From Sistotremastrum niveocremeum HHB9708 (Eukaryota; Basidiomycota; Agaricomycetes; Sistotremastrales; Sistotremastraceae): a stretch of DNA of 64,000 nucleotides. Location: contig KV419455.1 in assembly GCA_001630475.1 (NCBI GenBank), positions 1-64,000 of the forward strand, in the 5' to 3' direction. Positions 11,138-22,049 of the stretch are shown here, piece after piece. The position numbers and the translations under genes are program-made. Position 1 is the first letter of the stretch, and each line of letters starts with the position of its first letter. The notes beneath the pieces are model-generated. The model saw only the letters and a program-made list of their open reading frames with translations. It did not search any database and was not told where the DNA came from.

Positions 11138-12200
11138 CGTGCTGGGTCACCATGATGCATTCCGACGGCTGGTCATCCATCATCGATCATGCTCCATGAA
11201 AGCGCTGGCAACTTCAAAGTGTTCGGCTTCTGTTTGCTGATCTCGTGCTTTTAAGCTTCAAATCTACGCAGCCGGTGGACCAACTTGAATACGCTGCCTC
11301 GAGCATGGTAATAACGGTGGGATGTCGCTGCCTCTGCCTGTGCATCAATACGCTGCCAGCGACTGGATAAGAGTACTTGAAGAAAAGATAAGATCGCAGA
11401 TCAGAGTCTCGTTTGTAGATATGCCTGAAAGTCCTACGGAATGGGCAACCACAAAGACGATGCTAACACGTGATAACACCCCTTCTGGCATGCGCAACTC
11501 ATCATTGATATTGGTGCTCCGTGTACATGTTAGTTGCAATGAGCGAGCTACTGGCAGAAAAATCCGACACTGTCTAGTGGAGATGGTTTCTGATTCCCGA
11601 GTCCCGACCCTCGATTTCGTTGCTCAAGACGACTCGTACTGGACGGGCATGATTCGACTATCCGGAGTTAGCCGTGGGTTACATGTACGGTTACAGTAAA
11701 GGTCAGCCTCAGGCCCTCAGCCATGCCTCGTATAGTACACACATGCTGAATCGCTCCTGAGAAGTAGATGGCGATGATCTGCGTGGTCATGTCAGGCCAT
11801 TGTTCGCGAAGCCCGAGGCAATATTCAAGCAGGGATTTCGCAAATGGACGTCGACACGACTGTTGATGAAGATATCACGGAGATAGATGTTGTTGCCGAC
11901 AAAAACTCGATGGCTTCCCGAATTTTCTCGCCGTCACTGACCATACTAATCGCATGGCCGCGGCGGAATATTTTGGAATGGCCTCGTGGACTGTGGGTGG
12001 AGCAAGGCGCGGCAAAGAGATCGGAGATCTAGATGCATCTCACACGGTAGGTAAGCAAATAAGCGTGTTCCTGGACCGGGGCGCCCCCTGAACTGCTTCC
12101 GAAGCGAAGAAGGAGATCGACCCTCAGCTCTCAAGATATAATGAGCTCTTTTCTCCAAGCGCAATGTTTTTCGCATAACTTCTCCCGCTGCTTTGTGTCT
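11138..12200. other. Spacer at the axis of the inverted duplication
   Basis: Separates the two inverted arms. A plus frame of 125 codons (11322-11699, MSLPLPVHQYAASDWIRV...) and one at 11844-12032 are open but match nothing I recognise and are not mirrored in the other arm. Either could be a small gene; I do not call them. Confidence 0.35.
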
Positions 12201-13139
12201 GGGTTTCTCCTCGATGTTCAGTAGAAAGCATCTATTCCCCACCCAAGTCAGGTACACCGAATGGAGCGCTGACAAGGTCTTCTGCGCGCGTATGGGTACG
12301 ATGTCCGTTCGACAACCTAGCTTCACGAACTTACATCTATGAAATTCAGACCAAGATTGTACTATCACAGTATATCATGGAACGACCTGGCATATACTGG
12401 CAACGTACAATTCCTGTGTCCGAGTGACCGCTCTCCAGTGGTGCGGCCCTGCCGCAAATGCAGCGTACCTTCTGTGTGCTGCATGCGCTGATGGCAGGAT
12501 CGCACCCATCTGGGGAGAGATGTCAGTGATTGGGGTTAGATTTCAAGCTAATACGAGCTACGGTCAATAACGTTTTTGTTACAGCCCAACGATGCCACGG
12601 CAACAATACCTGCTGTGTTTGCTCGTGAGATAACCGCGATTCGCGCACATCGACACCTATCAGCCATGGCAATCGATAACGCCAGTAAACTTATGGTAAC
12701 TCTGGGAGATTACGAGCTGAAAATTTGGTCCATTGACCTTGAAAACAGTATGACGTCTCTTATTGTGATGAATCGTACTCACCGGCGACATATTACAGAC
12801 ACCATCTCCCTCTGTAAAACGTCGATTTGCAGCACAGACGACGTTGGTTGCCTTCATGTGCACTCTGCACAGGACCGACTTTGGACTACAATCCACGGAA
12901 AAGGATCTAACCCCGAAACTCGTGTCTTCTGTTGGATGATGTGGATTCCCAACCAACCAGCTCCTCTCCTCCAATATTATAAGTGCGTGTGTCAGGCTAT
13001 ACAGAAAATCCACTTCTAATTTGCATTCAGATGCATCAAAAGAGAGGAAAGCGTCACAAATCTCGGCCGCTTGTTGAGGGCTGAAGCTACGCTACGCGGT
13101 GTCATGCCTATCCCGGGCCCCCCGATGCGTCTCTGCTGA
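12200..13139 (+). CDS. WD40-like repeat protein, family C copy 3 (right arm)
   Basis: Mirror copy of the gene ending at 9949. Readable blocks are VRYTEWSADKVFCARMG, then after an intron DCTITVYHGTTWHIL, VTALQWCGPAAN, CADGRIAPIWGEMS, LMVTLGDYELKIWSIDL, a gtatga...attacag intron, NTISLCKTSI, GCLHVHSAQDRLWTTIHGKG and ETRVFCWMMW. The last exon reads SVTNLGRLLRAEATLRGVMP, with the stop at 13139. Splice positions match copy 2 exactly. The 5' portion before about 12,250 is worn: the DNA still resembles the left arm but I could not keep a frame. It may be a 5'-damaged paralogue. Confidence 0.5.
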
Positions 13140-13261
13140 TTAATAATAGAAATCCTATCAGTCGATTGATAAATCATTTCATACGTTCGTCCTGAGCACT
13201 GAGAGTGTATCCATCATCGCCTATCTTCTACGACGCCGCCAAAATGAGCCAGGACTTTGGG

Positions 13262-13793
13262 CTTTCCAGAAGGCGGTAAGCGCCATCACTCTCGCCAGAG
13301 TCTCGTGGGGCCTGTCCCTTACAATGATCGGGACCACCGAGCGCCTCGCACATCTAAAGCGCGATTCAATGCGACAAAGAGGTTTGTTCGAAAAAAGGTT
13401 GGAACATCACAACGCACGAGTGGTCTAAGTGGCTTTCAGCACTCTGATCAATTTCATCATGATGCCAGCGAAGGATGAGTCCCAAAAGCGGGAGCGGCTA
13501 ATTATTCCCTCTGTAGGCTGGTTCTCTTCACACCCGATCGGGAAGTCTTTGACCGCCTCCCGACAGGAAACATTATGCCGACTCAAATTTGGTGAGTGAA
13601 TCCCGCTCGTACACTAACATCTTTAGGGAGCAGATCACATCCAATGTCTCCGCCGATGGTCCAGAAGCACGCAGTCCGTTCTGACCCTGTAGCTTGCCGG
13701 CATGCTGGCGGATGTCCCGCCCCTCGTTCCTTTCTTCCGCTCAAACTATTTGGAATTCGGAAGCACGTCGATATGCGGAAATATGTGGATTAG
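13262..13793 (+). pseudogene. Family D hypothetical protein, right copy, probably broken
   Basis: A plus open segment reads AITLARVSWGLSLTMIG to EKRLEHHNARVV. Downstream, after a gap containing an in-frame stop (TGA near 13,475), the conserved part LVLFTPDREVFDRLPTGN, IMPTQIW follows. It is spliced (gtgagt...ctttag) to an exon with SHPMSPPMVQKHAV and the stop at 13793. It aligns with the left-arm copy through FDRLPTGNIMPT and SPPMV. The upstream segment may belong to another gene. Confidence 0.35.
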
Positions 13794-14099
13794 ATGATAG
13801 GTGAATCAGATTAATACAACTTGAATAGCAACAACGACATGTTGGCCAAGATTAGATACATCGATGAAAGGCACCCGACGCAGAACGAAGACGAAACAAA
13901 CACGATATAAGGCGGTGCGAAAAGAAGTGTCCCGATTGCTGAAGCTATCTACGACTCTCGAGAAATTCGCATGCCAGCGCTCTCTGCCCGGCTTCGCCGA
14001 GGATGGATTCGAATGCCTTGATGTTTCGTCTCGTAAGTCGTTGTAATTTCGGCTGATCAAACGTACACGCACTATGCATCAACCAAGTATTGACCCTCT

Positions 14100-14589
14100 T
14101 TAACATCCCGGGTGCCACGTATACAAGGTCAGATCCTGGATGTAGTCGCCGCCCTGATGGATAGTCGCGAAGTCACGGATGCCAATGTCATCGTGGCGGG
14201 CACGGACGATTTGGGAGTGGATGATCGCTTGGAGACCGGTATCAGAGCGTGAAGGTAGGAGTATTTCGAGCTGTCGGATGAGAAAGACAACGAAGATGGC
14301 GTATAGCAGGTGGAAGCCTCTGTAATAGATGAGAAGATCTTAGCGCCGACAAGGGACTAATGACGTACAAAGACCGCAAAGTTGCCAGATGGTGAGAACC
14401 AGTCGAGTATGTGTTTGTTTCGATTCGACATCTATGCTGATCAAGACGGAATGGCGGTTGTTCGTGCTGAATCGATGGCTGAAAGGGTAGAGAGCAATGT
14501 CAGTCCTTGATTCTCACCGAGGAACCCGAGAGCGCTAACTTTGGTGGCAGGTACACGTTTAAAATTTTCGCAGTCGAATCTATCGTCAT
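14100..14589 (-). pseudogene. SUN-family gene, right-arm copy, lacks the SUN domain
   Basis: The DNA is nearly identical to 8207-8650 in inverted orientation, including both introns and the start (14589). The protein matches family B through the membrane helix to GGDYIQDLT (about residue 125), then changes to LYTWHPGC and stops at 14100. The C-terminal 190 residues, including the whole SUN domain, are missing. It could still make a short membrane protein, but without the KASH-binding part it is best read as a truncated copy. Confidence 0.75.
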
Positions 14590-14699
14590 GAAGGTTCATT
14601 AGAGCCTCTGTCGATCCGTTCTCTGCATGGATTGTGGATGTTAGCTCTCATTCTAGCTTATCCGATAGCAGATGCTTAATACCTTTGCGCCGAAAGAAC

Positions 14700-15260
14700 A
14701 CAGAAGGTTCGATGTTCTCAACAACCACTTTTCTCAACAACCACTTTTCCGACTATGGGGCACGCCGCTGCCCAGATTGAGGGGGTAGCATCTGCTGTTG
14801 TTTTTCCCAATGCTCGGGCTGTTACTAACCAGTTCCTAGATGGTTTCCTGTCGCTTTTTTGTCTGGCCGAGTAGCACGCTCTCTCGAGGACACTTCCATG
14901 GAGATTATCAAAGTAACAATCTTCGCTCAATAGCATGTTTGATCTCTCCGTGCGTGAGCTTATTGTGAAGGCGTTTTAGTTGCGAGGTCGCAGCATCGGG
15001 CAGCGGATGAGTCCATGGAGCGCGTGCAAAGGGTCCGGCTTATCATCCATGGCTAGGCAACAGTAGACTCTTTATTCCCCAACGATTGTTCCAACTTCGC
15101 TGCCAGGGGGTGGATGCTACGAGCTCCATTATCCTCGCCCAAAAATGCATCCTATGGAAACGACTAGCCGCTCTCCATGCTCGTTATTCAGACTCTCTGT
15201 TAGGACTTGCAACCGCCAGTGCTTATGCAGCTATATAGGAGCTGATCCTCGTCTTCGTTT
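14700..15260 (-). repeat. Dispersed block between families A and B, right copy
   Basis: Inverted counterpart of 7560-8110. On the minus strand it shows ccccctggcagcgaag, ttgcctagccatggatgat, aagccggaccctttg, gctccatggactcatccg and cctcgcaact in the same order. On plus it carries the family A upstream motif (ctatggaaacgact, ctccatgctcgttatt) at about 15,150-15,180. It separates the divergent truncated SUN copy and family A copy 3, so it is a plausible shared promoter. Confidence 0.6.
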
Positions 15261-15308
15261 CTTTCTCCTCATCTCGAAATAACATACTCCTCCATCCCAT
15301 TGATCACT

Positions 15309-16068
15309 ATGATGACCAGAAGCATGGCCCGTGGACCCGATCCAGCCCCCGTTCCGACAGATGCTCGCCCAAGGTCTGCCACTTTGTCTGAAAGCGCTAC
15401 TATAGTTAGAGAGGCAGTGAGGACACGCTCCGTCTCCAACCCGCCGATTCTCCGGCACGCCTTGCAATTTTCTTCAAAGGTCAGCATCATGACAGTTACA
15501 TATTCACTAATTACTGAACACATAGTCTCAGGTTCCTCCTCACGCAGCCTCGAACGCCGAAGCTCCTCAGGCTGGTCACGAAGTCCATGCAGCGGTTTCT
15601 GAGTCCGACATCCTGCCTGAGATCGTCTTCAACAGTGTTGGCACACCCGAGACAGTTAGTCTTTTGTCTTCTTCTGACAATACTATTTTCTCATGTTCGG
15701 TGACCTAGGAACTGACTGTCCGTGCCATGGATGAGAAAGCTAGGCCCTTCAACACATTCACCGACAAAGCGATCACTGCAGCGCAGAATAACGTACGTCT
15801 TTATAGTTTTTTTTCCTCAAGTAATATCTGATTCTTGGACGTATAGCTCGTTGACTGGTTCATCACCCTTATCCCGTTTTGTGTCATAGCGCTCATTTTT
15901 ATCTCTATCTGCGAAACCCTTGCGAGCTTTGGTATCAAGGTGGTGGTTTTCTTGAGCTCAGCCTTTCACGGAAGTATTCGCTTGGAAAAGTTCATCGCGG
16001 GCGTGGTGTTCATGGGTCAAATTATATATGTTATTTTGCGCGCTGCATTCCGAGACATAGTAGGCTAG
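15309..16068 (+). CDS. Family A membrane protein, copy 3 (201 aa), right arm
   Basis: Four exons, all phase 0. Exon 1 is MMTRSMARGPDPAPVPTD to FSSK; exon 2 SQVPPHAASN to GTPET; exon 3 ELTVRAMDEK to AAQNN. Exon 4 is LVDWFITLIPFCVIALIFIS to the stop at 16068. Introns begin gtcagc, gttagt and gtacgt. Exon 4 carries two hydrophobic segments (ITLIPFCVIALIFISI and FIAGVVFMGQIIYVIL). Exon number, phases and total length match copy 2 at the mirrored position of the inverted duplication, yet the protein sequences are barely alignable outside the (I/M)-T-R-S start. No known domain. Confidence 0.62.
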
Positions 16069-16599
16069 CTGACGGCAATCCATTCCTTAATATATACATA
16101 CTCGTACATAATCTCGTCTTCATTGTTGGAGGGCTCACACATGCCAATGGTATCTCACCAAGAAAATCGCTGTTTAGTCTCCGAAACTCACTAGTAAATG
16201 CAAAAAGCCTGCTGCCCCAGTATTGATAGGACTGCCCGGTCACATAATGGCATTGCTACATATTGAGTTGTGAACACGGGGGGTTATTTCCTGATGAAGC
16301 TGTGGAACGTATCAGGAATACCCAAAGGAAACCGCAGCAGGATAACAAGAATTTTCATATTTTCACAAAACACTACATCTCGGGTCTGCCCAGTCAGAGG
16401 GGCGCCAAAGCCGGTGAGGGCCAAGTTTGACCAAGTGAGGACCGGTCATAGACTCAGTTAGACTGCAGTCATCCACCTCAAAAATGAGAAGACAATAGTA
16501 ATTACAGTAGATCCTGTGTAGCGGTGATGACGGCTCCTTGTGTCTCCGGTCTGCATCACACAGCATCCGACTTCCCTGAAAAATTCAGGTTGCGAAGAC

Positions 16600-18610
16600 C
16601 ATCGATGTCATCCGCGCGCCTTGCCGTGCTAGAACATCAATGCATCAATATGGCGCAAAGTCGGTGGTGCAGGGACCATGCTTGGTGATCGGGAATTAGA
16701 ACTCCGCTGGACCATCGACTCACTCGCTACCCCACCGATACATTTGATGGTCTGAAAACACAATTTGGGAATTTCAGGTTCTGAACCGATGTTTTCAATA
16801 GCAATATCTCTCAAGGTCAGAAATGCCACCGCACCTCGGCTTATTCTCAAAGCTGAAGCTTATCAATGGAACAGATCTCGAGCTGACATCAACCTATATT
16901 GGTTGAGATGAGGAGGAGGAATCAAAAGGGCACGAAGAAAGAAATGAAAGACATGGGAGAGGTGGGAGAGTGAGGGTGGAGAGAAATATCAAGAAATGAC
17001 AACCAATGGACGAGCTTTTTTGCTCTCCATGCTACAGAGCCCGTCTTGGATGTTGGTGCGCCATAACGCTAACATCACACACCCCTCTTCACATTTTTCT
17101 CAATAGAAAACTCACCCTCATAGCATTATCATGCCTATCTGTTTTACCCAGGTGTACACAGTTGCCATTCCTGTCAAAATCCCGCTGCACTGGTTCTCAA
17201 TTCGGCGACGCATGCGTAGGTCGACGTGGACGATGCATGTCGGCGACTCCGCGTCGTCTGTCCGACGCCCGACCGACCTGATCCGCCGACGATTTGGGTA
17301 ACCAACGAATAATCACCAACTATCGACTTAATTTTCTTGAATGTCGTCTCTTAATATCGCAGATCTTGTCTTTGGGAACCGTGAGTCTTTCGATCTTTTC
17401 GTCTTTCTATGCTGCTAACACACCACACCAATTCCAGTACCTCACTTCACCCGTTCTCTCTTCAATTTTTCCACCGAACATGACTCAAAGCGATCCCACA
17501 GAGCCTGACACCGCCACTTCTCTAACCTATCGTCCGGATATCGAGCCTATGAAGGTAGAGATTGAAGACGGTGGAAATGCGGACGGGGCCGAGTTCGGGG
17601 GCGCTCTGGTTGTCGTTATTGTGGACAGAGTTGTCGTGGACGTGATGGATGTCGAAATGGAATGCGGAGACATCATAGAAGCTATGGATGTCGACCCCGA
17701 ACACGAAGCGACGGATATCGAAGAAGACGAAGCTATGGATGTCAACTGGGAGGAGGGAGAAATGGACGTCGAGATGAGCGATGTGGCTAACGATGGAGTC
17801 GATGATATGGGTGTTTGTGGGAACTAACGGTACGTGTCTGCATCATCCTGTGTATCTGTCCTATCTCACATATCATCTCTTAGTGTTGCAATGACGGTGT
17901 CACTCTGCTCGCCGTACTCTTTTCGTCCTCCTGTTTCCGTCGCAATCGCTATCTTGTCCGGTGCTCTGCCGTCGTGTTATAGGCTAGTTTCAAGACTATA
18001 CACTACACAATTTATTTGTTTCCAATTATCTGAGATGTAGTGGCTGTGTAGCATTGTCGCACGATTGAATACAGCTCTATCACTCAATTCAGATCGATGT
18101 GACAGTGTGTTTAAGACCTCTCTGAAGGTTCAATTGAATACGTAAAAGCATATACACGTTTTCGAGATGTGACAATCCCCATGCACGAGTGATCTTCAGC
18201 GGTGCATGTCATCTTCTTTATGTTAAATAAGAGTTGAAAGCATATCGGCGGGTGAAGTCGACGGACGAGCGAGGATGAAATTGCCGCCTCCGACTGAGAT
18301 AGATTCCATATCCAAAAGATCGACGACTCGAGTTGCGCTATATGAAATTGACGAACGATGATAGAAGGTCTACGACGAAACTCACCTTACACAACCCGGT
18401 ATGGCTCCCGTTTCAATTCTCACAGATTTCTAGGATAGAAAGGGAAGAAGGTGCACATAAGCATTCAACCAAAGCGCATCGAAGAATCATGTCCACGTAC
18501 AATGCATCCAGAGGAACACCTCCGTCCGGCTCTGCTATATCGCTCCACAAGTCTCGGCTGTCTCGGCTGCCTCAAGGTCCAGTTTGGCTGAGGAGTGGTC
18601 AACCTTGTTG
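16600..18610 (+). repeat. Direct segmental duplication, unit 1a
   Basis: Matches 26,690-28,640 in the same orientation. Landmarks include ccatgcttggtgatcgggaa, catttgatggtctgaaaac, the stretch ctctccatgctacagagccc, and the acidic-protein gene with its upstream region. Differences are scattered with small indels. A minus frame in the 5' part (RDIAIENIG, FQTIKCIGG) is conserved with the second copy (RDIAIENVG, FQTIKCIGGG), so part of a minus-strand gene may lie at 16.63-16.85 kb. Confidence 0.7.
17480..17827 (+). CDS. Acidic Asp/Glu-Met-Asp-Val repeat protein, family E copy 1 (115 aa)
   Basis: Open from ATG 17480 (MTQSDPTEPDTATSLTYRPD) to the stop at 17827. The body repeats short MDV(E/D/N) phrases in an acidic context: VMDVEMECGD, AMDVDPEHEA, AMDVNWEEGE, MDVEMSDVAN. 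A 5' exon starting MSSLNIADLVFGN with a gtgagt donor precedes it but would not splice in phase, so it may be a leader exon. Paralogue at 27663-27953. Probably intrinsically disordered; function unknown. Confidence 0.5.
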   Translation: MTQSDPTEPDTATSLTYRPDIEPMKVEIEDGGNADGAEFGGALVVVIVDRVVVDVMDVEMECGDIIEAMDVDPEHEATDIEEDEAMDVNWEEGEMDVEMSDVANDGVDDMGVCGN

Positions 18611-18611
18611 A

Positions 18612-19780
18612 GGTCATTAACAATATTCTTCATGGCGATTAAGCATTGAATTTGGAGTCACAAAATTTGTCTCACTTAGAGTTGTTGACTGTCCGTGCCA
18701 GGTCCTCGAATCATTCGTGAGCAGCCTCCTAAAATAGCGGGGTTGACCAACTGTTTCCGTCCTAGATCACAATATATCCATTCCTTGCAGGGGCAATGAG
18801 CGGGACAATGAACTATCGTTGCATCAGAACTCAGTCTCATGCGATGAGTAGCAGGTTGCCGTGACTTACCAATGTTTAATCCCTCAAAAGACCAAGCCCC
18901 TAACCCTGACTGCTCTCCTCCTCTAGACGATGTTCGCTCGCAACTCAGATGCACCATGCACTAGGTTATTGAAGGAAATATCGACTAAAGATATATTGAA
19001 AGACCATGACCGTGACGGCCATCTGAGATCCGGGCGATGAAGGTTTCCAACAAGAATAACAAGACACTCACTCAGGCTGGAAGTGTATGGCACTGTATCA
19101 ACAGGAAATATAGGATCTGATGGCAGGATGACTCTCATCGTACCGTGCAAATTGTTACGTGGTCATAGAGGACATACGACTAGGCGTGTAGCGTTTCGAT
19201 CCATGGCGTAGATACTGTGCCTGCTGCCAGGGGCGCCTGAGCGTTGAGGTGGACAAGAGCGAGAGCACTGGATTTGGATTCAGACGACACCATGATTCCA
19301 GGTGTTGACAGTGTGGCCGATGTAGCGTCCGATACGGTCCTGATGTCCAAATGCTGAGTGTCTGAATGCTATTGCTGGGATTCTCTGGGTGTGATTTGAG
19401 TGAAGCATGGATTCAAGAGATACTAAGTTAACTTGAAAGCAAGGCTTACGGAAACCCTGGACTCCGAAAGCCTCACGTTACGTTCCGTCACACGCGCTTC
19501 TTTTCACCGTGATCACGGTCATTTCGTCAATTAATACACCACCACCACCAATCTGCTATACCACGCCTCCGACTTAGTCCTCCTCGTCCTCGACAGCCAA
19601 TCAGTGCTAAGACGTGCCTGTTTCACCTTCACGCCGAGATCATCGAACAACGGCAAGACGTACTCAGCCGCAATGGAACCGAATCAGCCGTGCGCCTGGA
19701 TATCTGGATCCTCCATCATGTACGCAGGAAGCAAACACATGTAGGGGACTGGCGCGTTGCGTAGTCAAAATGATGGTCCT
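18612..19780. other. No supported gene
   Basis: Two minus open frames (18676-18957 and 18923-19150) overlap a worn region. Neither shows a domain, and I could not confirm that either is preserved in the copy near 28.7-29.3 kb. Confidence 0.3.
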
Positions 19781-21700
19781 GGTCTAGTGCATGGGACTCT
19801 ACGCTTTGCCAATGCAACCGCTCAGCGGAGAAGGCATGGAGGATTCAGACGAGTACTCGGAGTCTAGGATATCGACGAGGAACGAGGCAATGGGAATCGC
19901 AGCGAACTTTGACAGAATGGCAACACCCGTTCGAATCTCCCATATGTGGATGATGACGTCGAAAGCAGATTCACGAAGCACCCTTTCCACTTGCAGAAGC
20001 TGATAATGGATCTGATGTTTAAGGGACGCAGCTGACTTGGCAGTCCGTCGTTCTTGTTACCTCCGCTATCAAGATCATTGTATACCATAGCTAGTGCCGA
20101 TACGACCCGTGAACGAATTGACGAACGTCCCCACCATTGCTATCCTTTGCCTCATGAGCTCATCGTCCTTGCGGTCTCTCTTCTCGAAGGATCCTCGGGT
20201 CTCACCTCGCAGCCAATGAAAGCCAATTTGCCTGGATGTTAGTCGAACCGGGGTTGACCATGGTGCTTGATCGCCATGTCCATAAACAAGAGTCGGTCCA
20301 GATACCATGTCGGAGTCTTTCTAAATGCTAATGGAACACGCGGTACTCGAGTATGGTAGCATTGAACGGAATAAACTGTTGTCTCCAAGTGAGGTCAAAT
20401 TTGCGAAAACATAACCGCCTTTCAGCCAGGCCGGGAACTCGAAGCAAAGCTACGAACACCAGACTTTACAGAGAGCTTGAGACAGGCAGAATCAGAAAAT
20501 CAAAAAGTATAATTTTCTTAACTCCTGCCCTAAAGAGAAGCACACCGGGAAGCATAGCATGCAGTGCCATGCACATATGGCATTACTCACTATCAGTAAC
20601 TCGGAAGTTTAATTCAGCATGCTTAGGAACCAGACCATTCTCAAACAGCGGAATTGCAGTTAGACTGGTATGAGACTCGAGAGTTCAGAGATCACTTTTG
20701 ACGGCATGCTAGGCCAGAACAAATCCCGAATCAAAATAGGCAGACCAGGGAACACTGCATCGCAAGCAGAATAAAAGACACAAGTGCTACGAACGCATGC
20801 AGCTGCCGCATTCACAGTGTATTTCAGATTCCAATGAAAGATGATGTCCATGCTCTCAGATTTTCTGCATTTCGAATTGATGATTAGCGGATCCGACTCA
20901 GAGTCGACCATTGCATCATAACACCGCTACCACCATGGTCTGAGACGATACCCAGATTAAAACCCTCATATGAGCAGTGACCCTTCAGGCCTTCCACCGT
21001 GTAGAGTGAGAACACGTCATGAACGAGGATTCGTAACTAGTCTGCTCACCATGCCGCCTCTCTTGAAAGGGATTTCGTCCCAGATTATATCTATCTTGCG
21101 CAACAACAATATGCCAATATACCGCTCATACATTACATCGACCCTACAATCAACCCCATCAGCATCATCGTCTTAGCGGAAGGAAGTGGGGAGAGGGGAC
21201 ATACGTGTTATCATATAGATATCTTCTCAGAGCTCTTCTGCCCCCTTCATAAACACCGTCCGTTCATCACTCATCACTTGCAAAAGACTTCGTCCGCTCT
21301 TACTCTCGCTCCATTTATCGACGCCGTAGAATTGTTCGCCTGTTCGAGAGAGGAGACGCGGGCCGATGGTTGTGGTGCGGAAGGATAAGAAGGAGGGGTA
21401 TCGGGGGGACCGAGATACGTACTCGCCATGGTTGTGAATGAGACTGGCTTGAAGAAGCCTCGGGATCCGAGACTTCAATAGCACATATGACGGGTTCAGA
21501 CTTGAATTATAAGGTTTAGATGAGATCGACTGACCCGATAAAGATAATAGGTCCCCGAGACTGTATCCTCCGATTGAGAACCGTGTCACCTTCTTCTGAG
21601 AGTCCTTTCGATTTCATCGATTTTCTCTCAGATCTAGCACGGTAAATTAGCATGCGGTTATAGTCATAGAGAAGGTCGTGCCTCTGCAGCGATACGCTCA
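19780..21700 (+). repeat. Direct segmental duplication, unit 1b
   Basis: Matches 31,270-32,700 in the same orientation. Landmarks are agtgcatgg...ctctac then ggcatggaggat, tgtatac...tgaattg...cgaacgtc, ccagaccattc...ggaattgcagtt, tagatcgcttttga-like text around gcatgctaggcc, and gctacgaacgcatg. Both copies have decayed open frames in several registers, so the original gene content is unclear. Confidence 0.65.
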
Positions 21701-22049
21701 TCGCCTGGGATTCGCTGTCACCGGGTGAGAAAGCTGAGAAGAATGAATTCGATTTGCTCAGAGAATGCGGTCGCTAAAAGCCAACTCAATGTGAGAGGCT
21801 CACCAGATTCATCCACAGCACGGCATTTACGTTAGATACTTTCAGCTCCTGGGAAGAGACGATTGACCTGACAACCATCCATGCTTATCTAAGGTCTCTT
21901 GAAAGCACTCCCCCGTAGAGAACAAGATACTGGACAAGACACCTCAATCGGGCAGCGGGGAGAATCTTCATCGTGATGACGTATGCCTTGTGGACTTGAC
22001 TTGCAAACTCTAAGAAGCGAAAAAGCAAATACGTTCATGCAGAAACAGC

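Larger units (their letters stand above)
6696..16068. repeat. Large inverted segmental duplication, gene order A-B-D-C / C-D-B-A
   Basis: Left arm 6.7-10.9 kb and right arm 12.2-16.1 kb carry the same four gene families in mirrored order and orientation. Midpoints computed from matching landmarks (gene starts 7519/15309, SUN starts 8207/14589, the FDRLP motif at about 9,540/13,550) all fall at 11.4-11.55 kb. The A-B spacer and SUN 5' half are nearly identical; the A, C and D coding parts differ much more. Confidence 0.75.

Noticed and set aside
11946-12368. 140-codon minus frame
   Set aside because: It overlaps, antisense, the 5' part of the WD40-like copy 3 and has no domain.
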